Assembly: GCA_937952095.1 (NCBI GenBank)
Contig: CALFYG010000337.1
Location: 1 to 6,885 of the forward strand
Origin: an uncultured Micrococcales bacterium
Lineage (GTDB): Bacteria > Actinomycetota > Actinomycetes > S36-B12 > UBA10799
DNA length: 6,885 bases
Reading direction: 5' to 3'
In this document: piece by piece, positions 4,616 to 6,885 of the stretch
How positions within the stretch are numbered: the stretch's first letter is position 1
Layout of the letters: every line of letters starts with the position of its first letter
Program-made: the position numbers and the translations under genes
The notes under the pieces: model-generated
What the model saw: the letters and a program-made list of their open reading frames with translations, nothing else
What the model was told of the DNA's origin: nothing
The model's database searches: none

Positions 4616-6541
4616 ATGAACCTTGGACAACTGCTCGGTGGCGCTGGTGCCGTCAGCCAAGGCTGGCGCGAAGCCGAAGACGCTACACGCCGGTCGCAAC
4701 AGCTTGAGATGCAGACTGCGGAGATGCGTCGTCTGGAAGCCCTTCAGCGGCAGTTGGCTGGGTTGCAGATGCCTTCCTTCCAGCCAGTGGATGTAGCCCA
4801 GTTCACGCAGGGCTTCACGCCCGGACAGGCCATGCCGATGGGTGAGGTTCCCGTCGCGCCTGCGGCTCCCGTGGCCGTTGCACCTGCTGCACCTGCCGGT
4901 GGCGCTCAACCGCTGCCCGCTGGCGTTCGCCCTTCCACTGCTGGCGCTGGTCGTGGTGTCGTAAACCCCCCACTGGTCGGCCAGCCTCAGCCGGTGTATC
5001 CCGCTGTGACGCCTCCGGGCACTGTGCCCATCACGCCCAACGAGGTGCGTCAGGGTCAGAACCGTGTGTCGCTCATGCCGAGCACGACAACCGAGACATC
5101 GGTGCCCTTCTCGGCGGCCAGCTTCTCCATGACTCCGTTCTACGACCGCTACGTGCGGGCACCGGAACAGGACTTGGCCGCTGGGGTGCGTCGTGTTGAG
5201 CCGCCCAAGCCTGCTGCCGCTGCGCCCGCAGCCGGGGCAGCCGTTGCTGGTGCCACTCGCGCCGACCGCAACAACAACCCCGGCAACCTGATCTTCAACG
5301 ACTACACCAAGAGCCTCGGTGCCACTGGCAAGGACAAGGACGGCTTCGCCATTTTCCCGTCGATGGCCGTGGGGCAGGCAGCGTCGTTGTCGAACCTCCA
5401 GAACTACGGTGAGCGTGGCATCAACACCATCGAGGGGATCATCAACCGCTGGTCGCCGCCGACTGGCAAGGGCAACACACCCGCTGGCACCCAGAACTAC
5501 ATCAACTTCGTGTCGCAGCAACTGGGCGTGCCGCCCAACCAGCCGCTCAACATGAGCGATCCTGCCACGTTGCAGGCGCTCAACGCTGCGATCCGTCGCT
5601 TCGAGGGTACAGGTGCTGGGTCGGCTGCTGCTCCGGGTGCCCCTGCTGCGCCTGCCGCCGCTGCTGCCCCTGCGGTGCCGGGTGCCCCGGCTGCGGTTGC
5701 CGCTGCTCCGGGTGCTACGCCCGCTCCGCTCGAAGTCCCGCAGACGCAGGCCCGCAACATGCAGATGGCCGAGTTCTACCTCGCCAAGCCTGAGTCGATC
5801 CCCTTCGAGTTGCAGCAACTTCAGCAACTGGCCCAGCAGCAGGCAGCGTTCATCACGCGCCAGCGCAACGAAGCTGCGCAACTGGCACAGGTGTACATGC
5901 GCAGTGGCACTGCCCAAGGGATCGAAGCGGCCATGCGCTTGCGCGAAACCATCGGTCAGGCTGATGCAAGCCTGCTTCAGTTGCAGCAACAAGTTGTACA
6001 GAAGCAGACGTACCTGCAAGGGATGCAGGGCCTGCGCGAACTCGCCACGGCCAACGATCCACGCCGCCTCGCTGGTGTGCTGACCCAGTACATGGGCGCT
6101 CCGGTGGGCATTCAGCCCCGCCCGGACGGCGAGTACAACTACTTTGTCAACGGCCAGAAGGTGCAGGAGGGTGTGTCCCCCGCCCAGTTGGCCTCGATGG
6201 CGCTCAAGGAGTTCAGCCCCGAAGCCCGCCAAGCTGCTGCCTCATCGGCTGCACTGGAGAACGAACTGGCGCTCAAGCGCAAGTACGGCGACGCACTGGT
6301 CAACGCCATGCGCGACATCCAGAAGGAGATCATCCAAGGCGAGTACAAGATCGCCGAGGAACGCGCAAAGCAACAGGGCGGTAAATTGACTGTCGATACG
6401 AGCAAGGGCGTGGCATACTTCCAGCGAGGCAATCAAGTATTTGTAATCCAACCTGACGGCAGGATCGAAGAAACTCCGCTTGGCAAGGTCGAACTCCCGC
6501 CAACCGCACGTCCCGTCGCAGGTCTGAACATGGGACGCTGA
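4616..6541 (+). CDS. Modular virion protein with lysozyme/transglycosylase-like domain
   Basis: This encodes 641 residues, with the start fixed by TAAGGAGA. Residues 1-50 form a short glycine-rich start and a charged helix. Residues 78-135 are a Pro/Ala/Val linker, and 196-213 a second Ala/Pro stretch. Residues 216-331 form a compact domain with RNNNPGN (218-224), FAIFPSMAVG (244-253), NTIEGIINRWSPP (270-282), an Asn-Thr-Pro turn, a Tyr at 295 and LGVP (303-306). This matches a domain I know from phage virion proteins, often named 'structural protein P5', which is thought to be a murein hydrolase. I cannot assign the catalytic residue with certainty. Residues 334-372 are an Ala/Pro/Gly linker. 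Residues 373-475 and 521-588 are helical and Gln-rich, and the end (590-617) is beta-like. The likely role is opening the cell wall locally during DNA ejection, with the helical parts packed in the virion. In T7 this activity sits in gp16. Function is inferred. Confidence 0.8.
   Translation: MNLGQLLGGAGAVSQGWREAEDATRRSQQLEMQTAEMRRLEALQRQLAGLQMPSFQPVDVAQFTQGFTPGQAMPMGEVPVAPAAPVAVAPAAPAGGAQPLPAGVRPSTAGAGRGVVNPPLVGQPQPVYPAVTPPGTVPITPNEVRQGQNRVSLMPSTTTETSVPFSAASFSMTPFYDRYVRAPEQDLAAGVRRVEPPKPAAAAPAAGAAVAGATRADRNNNPGNLIFNDYTKSLGATGKDKDGFAIFPSMAVGQAASLSNLQNYGERGINTIEGIINRWSPPTGKGNTPAGTQNYINFVSQQLGVPPNQPLNMSDPATLQALNAAIRRFEGTGAGSAAAPGAPAAPAAAAAPAVPGAPAAVAAAPGATPAPLEVPQTQARNMQMAEFYLAKPESIPFELQQLQQLAQQQAAFITRQRNEAAQLAQVYMRSGTAQGIEAAMRLRETIGQADASLLQLQQQVVQKQTYLQGMQGLRELATANDPRRLAGVLTQYMGAPVGIQPRPDGEYNYFVNGQKVQEGVSPAQLASMALKEFSPEARQAAASSAALENELALKRKYGDALVNAMRDIQKEIIQGEYKIAEERAKQQGGKLTVDTSKGVAYFQRGNQVFVIQPDGRIEETPLGKVELPPTARPVAGLNMGR
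5261..5608 (+). other. Murein hydrolase-like (P5-type) domain within the modular protein
   Basis: Residues 216-331 are the only compact, non-low-complexity segment in the first two thirds of the protein. The key positions are R218-N-N-N-P-G-N224, F247-P248, G253, Y264, G268, the N270-T-I core, R278-W279, P281-P282, N287-T288, Y295 and L303-G-V305. It is flanked on both sides by Ala/Pro linkers, which suggests a flexibly tethered enzyme. The family assignment comes from memory of the motif pattern. Confidence 0.6.
5615..5731 (+). repeat. Ala/Pro/Gly linker with a 14-base direct repeat
   Basis: Residues 334-372 are almost only Ala, Pro, Gly and Val. The 14 bases GCTGCTCCGGGTGC occur at 5627-5640 and again at 5702-5715, 75 bases apart and in frame. 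This is coding low complexity, able to expand or shrink in whole codons. Confidence 0.75.
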
Positions 6542-6542
6542 C

Positions 6543-6835
6543 ATGGCAACAGGCAAGGGACTCTCGTTTGAAAACCCTCTCTATCAGGACGCAAACGGGG
6601 TTCCGTCTGCTGTCGTAAACCCGTTCGGGTTTCAGAACGCAGCAGCCTCGTCAGGTTCTGATGCGCTGCGTGACGACCTGTCCACTCTCGCTGTGATGGG
6701 TGGTCGGGGTGTGGCCCTTGCCCGCCAGAACCAGTTCACCATGCCCGAGATGGCGCAGCCGTCCATCGGGTACAGCCCGTCGCGCAAGGAGTTCTTCGTC
6801 CAAGGCACCACGTTTGCCAGCGACGACGCACAGGC
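6543..6835 (+). CDS. Start of an unrecognised virion-module gene (3' partial)
   Basis: The ATG at 6543 follows the upstream TGA by one base, with GGGA at 6532-6535 as a weak ribosome binding site. About 97 genuine codons follow (MATGKGLSFENPLYQDANG to the Gln near 6833), with codon use like the other genes. The frame stays open into the adapter, but residues after position 6835 (DRKSTRLNSSH and on) come from adapter sequence and must be dropped. The visible part is polar, with an Ala/Ser-rich patch and no membrane segment, signal peptide or recognised domain. By position after the hydrolase-like gene it could be the N-terminus of a large internal virion protein (T7 gp15 or gp16 place), but the sequence alone does not show this. 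Confidence 0.75.
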
Positions 6836-6885
6836 AGATCGGAAGAGCACACGTCTGAACTCCAGTCACTTAGGCATATCTCGTA
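6836..6885 (+). other. Illumina TruSeq-type adapter with index (sequencing artefact)
   Basis: From 6836 the sequence is AGATCGGAAGAGC followed by the rest of the 34-base TruSeq read-1 adapter up to CAC at 6869. The 8 bases TTAGGCAT (6870-6877) follow in the index position, then ATCTCGTA, the start of the P7 flow-cell sequence. Its translations are the well-known artefact peptides RKSTRLNSSH on the + strand and MTGVQTCALPI on the - strand. It is not part of the organism. Confidence 0.98.

Noticed and set aside
4559..6232. Antisense open frame of 557 codons opposite the modular hydrolase-like gene, and a 378-codon one at 3421-4557
   Set aside because: The products are rich in Arg, His, Ser and Gly without domains, as expected from the complement of GC-rich codons. 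There is no ribosome binding site, and the + strand genes have clear starts, motifs and tight spacing.
6651..6869. Antisense 72-codon frame beginning MTGVQTCALPI
   Set aside because: Its start codon and first residues lie in the adapter; the rest is the reverse of the gene at 6543.
1..6885. Defence system, CRISPR array, tRNA, integrase or attachment site
   Set aside because: None was seen by reading. The window is almost entirely covered by seven co-directional virion-type genes, with no intergenic space above about 10 bases.

Overview
The window reads as a fragment of a tailed double-stranded DNA phage genome (Caudoviricetes, podovirus-like), probably an uncultured phage from a metagenome. 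GC is high, about 60% judged by eye. Every gene lies on the + strand, and genes are joined by 1-4 base overlaps or gaps of about 10 bases. The products look like virion structural and DNA-ejection proteins. No tRNA, rRNA, CRISPR array, insertion sequence, promoter or terminator is visible. A Gram-negative host is suggested by the ejection-protein style of the cassette and by strong AAGGAG-type ribosome binding sites, but the host cannot be named from this sequence.

Layout. (1) Positions 3-1505 hold the C-terminal 500 residues of a large beta-rich protein, probably tail nozzle-like (T7 gp12 position). (2) 1505-1861 encodes a 118-residue protein ending in a near-perfect heptad coiled coil. (3) 1864-2655 encodes a Gln/Met/Gly-rich structural protein with a conserved-looking C-terminal 'DGSVLINAHEGEYVIPANVV' segment. 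(4) 2652-3083 encodes a small GNAT-fold-like protein, comparable in size and place to T7 gp13. (5) 3094-4605 encodes a 503-residue Gly/Ala-rich protein with an N-terminal hydrophobic segment and glycine zipper, a low-complexity repeated middle and a basic helical C-terminus. It is a candidate membrane-inserting ejection protein. (6) 4616-6541 encodes a 641-residue modular protein: helix, Pro/Ala linker, a lysozyme/transglycosylase-like 'RNNNPGN' domain, a second Ala/Pro linker, then Gln-rich helices. It is a candidate virion-associated murein hydrolase. (7) 6543-6835 is the start of another gene, probably a further virion protein.

The last 50 bases (6836-6885) are not biological. They are Illumina TruSeq-type adapter with an 8-base index, so the contig ends in sequencing read-through and gene 7 is cut artificially.

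Taken together the genes look like the end of a tail/nozzle module followed by an ejection-protein module. The order nozzle, GNAT-like, membrane-type protein, murein hydrolase resembles T7 genes 12-16 in logic. The proteins are different in sequence and are split and fused differently. Nothing here is clearly a defence or other accessory system. The most interesting biology is the architecture of this putative DNA-ejection apparatus.
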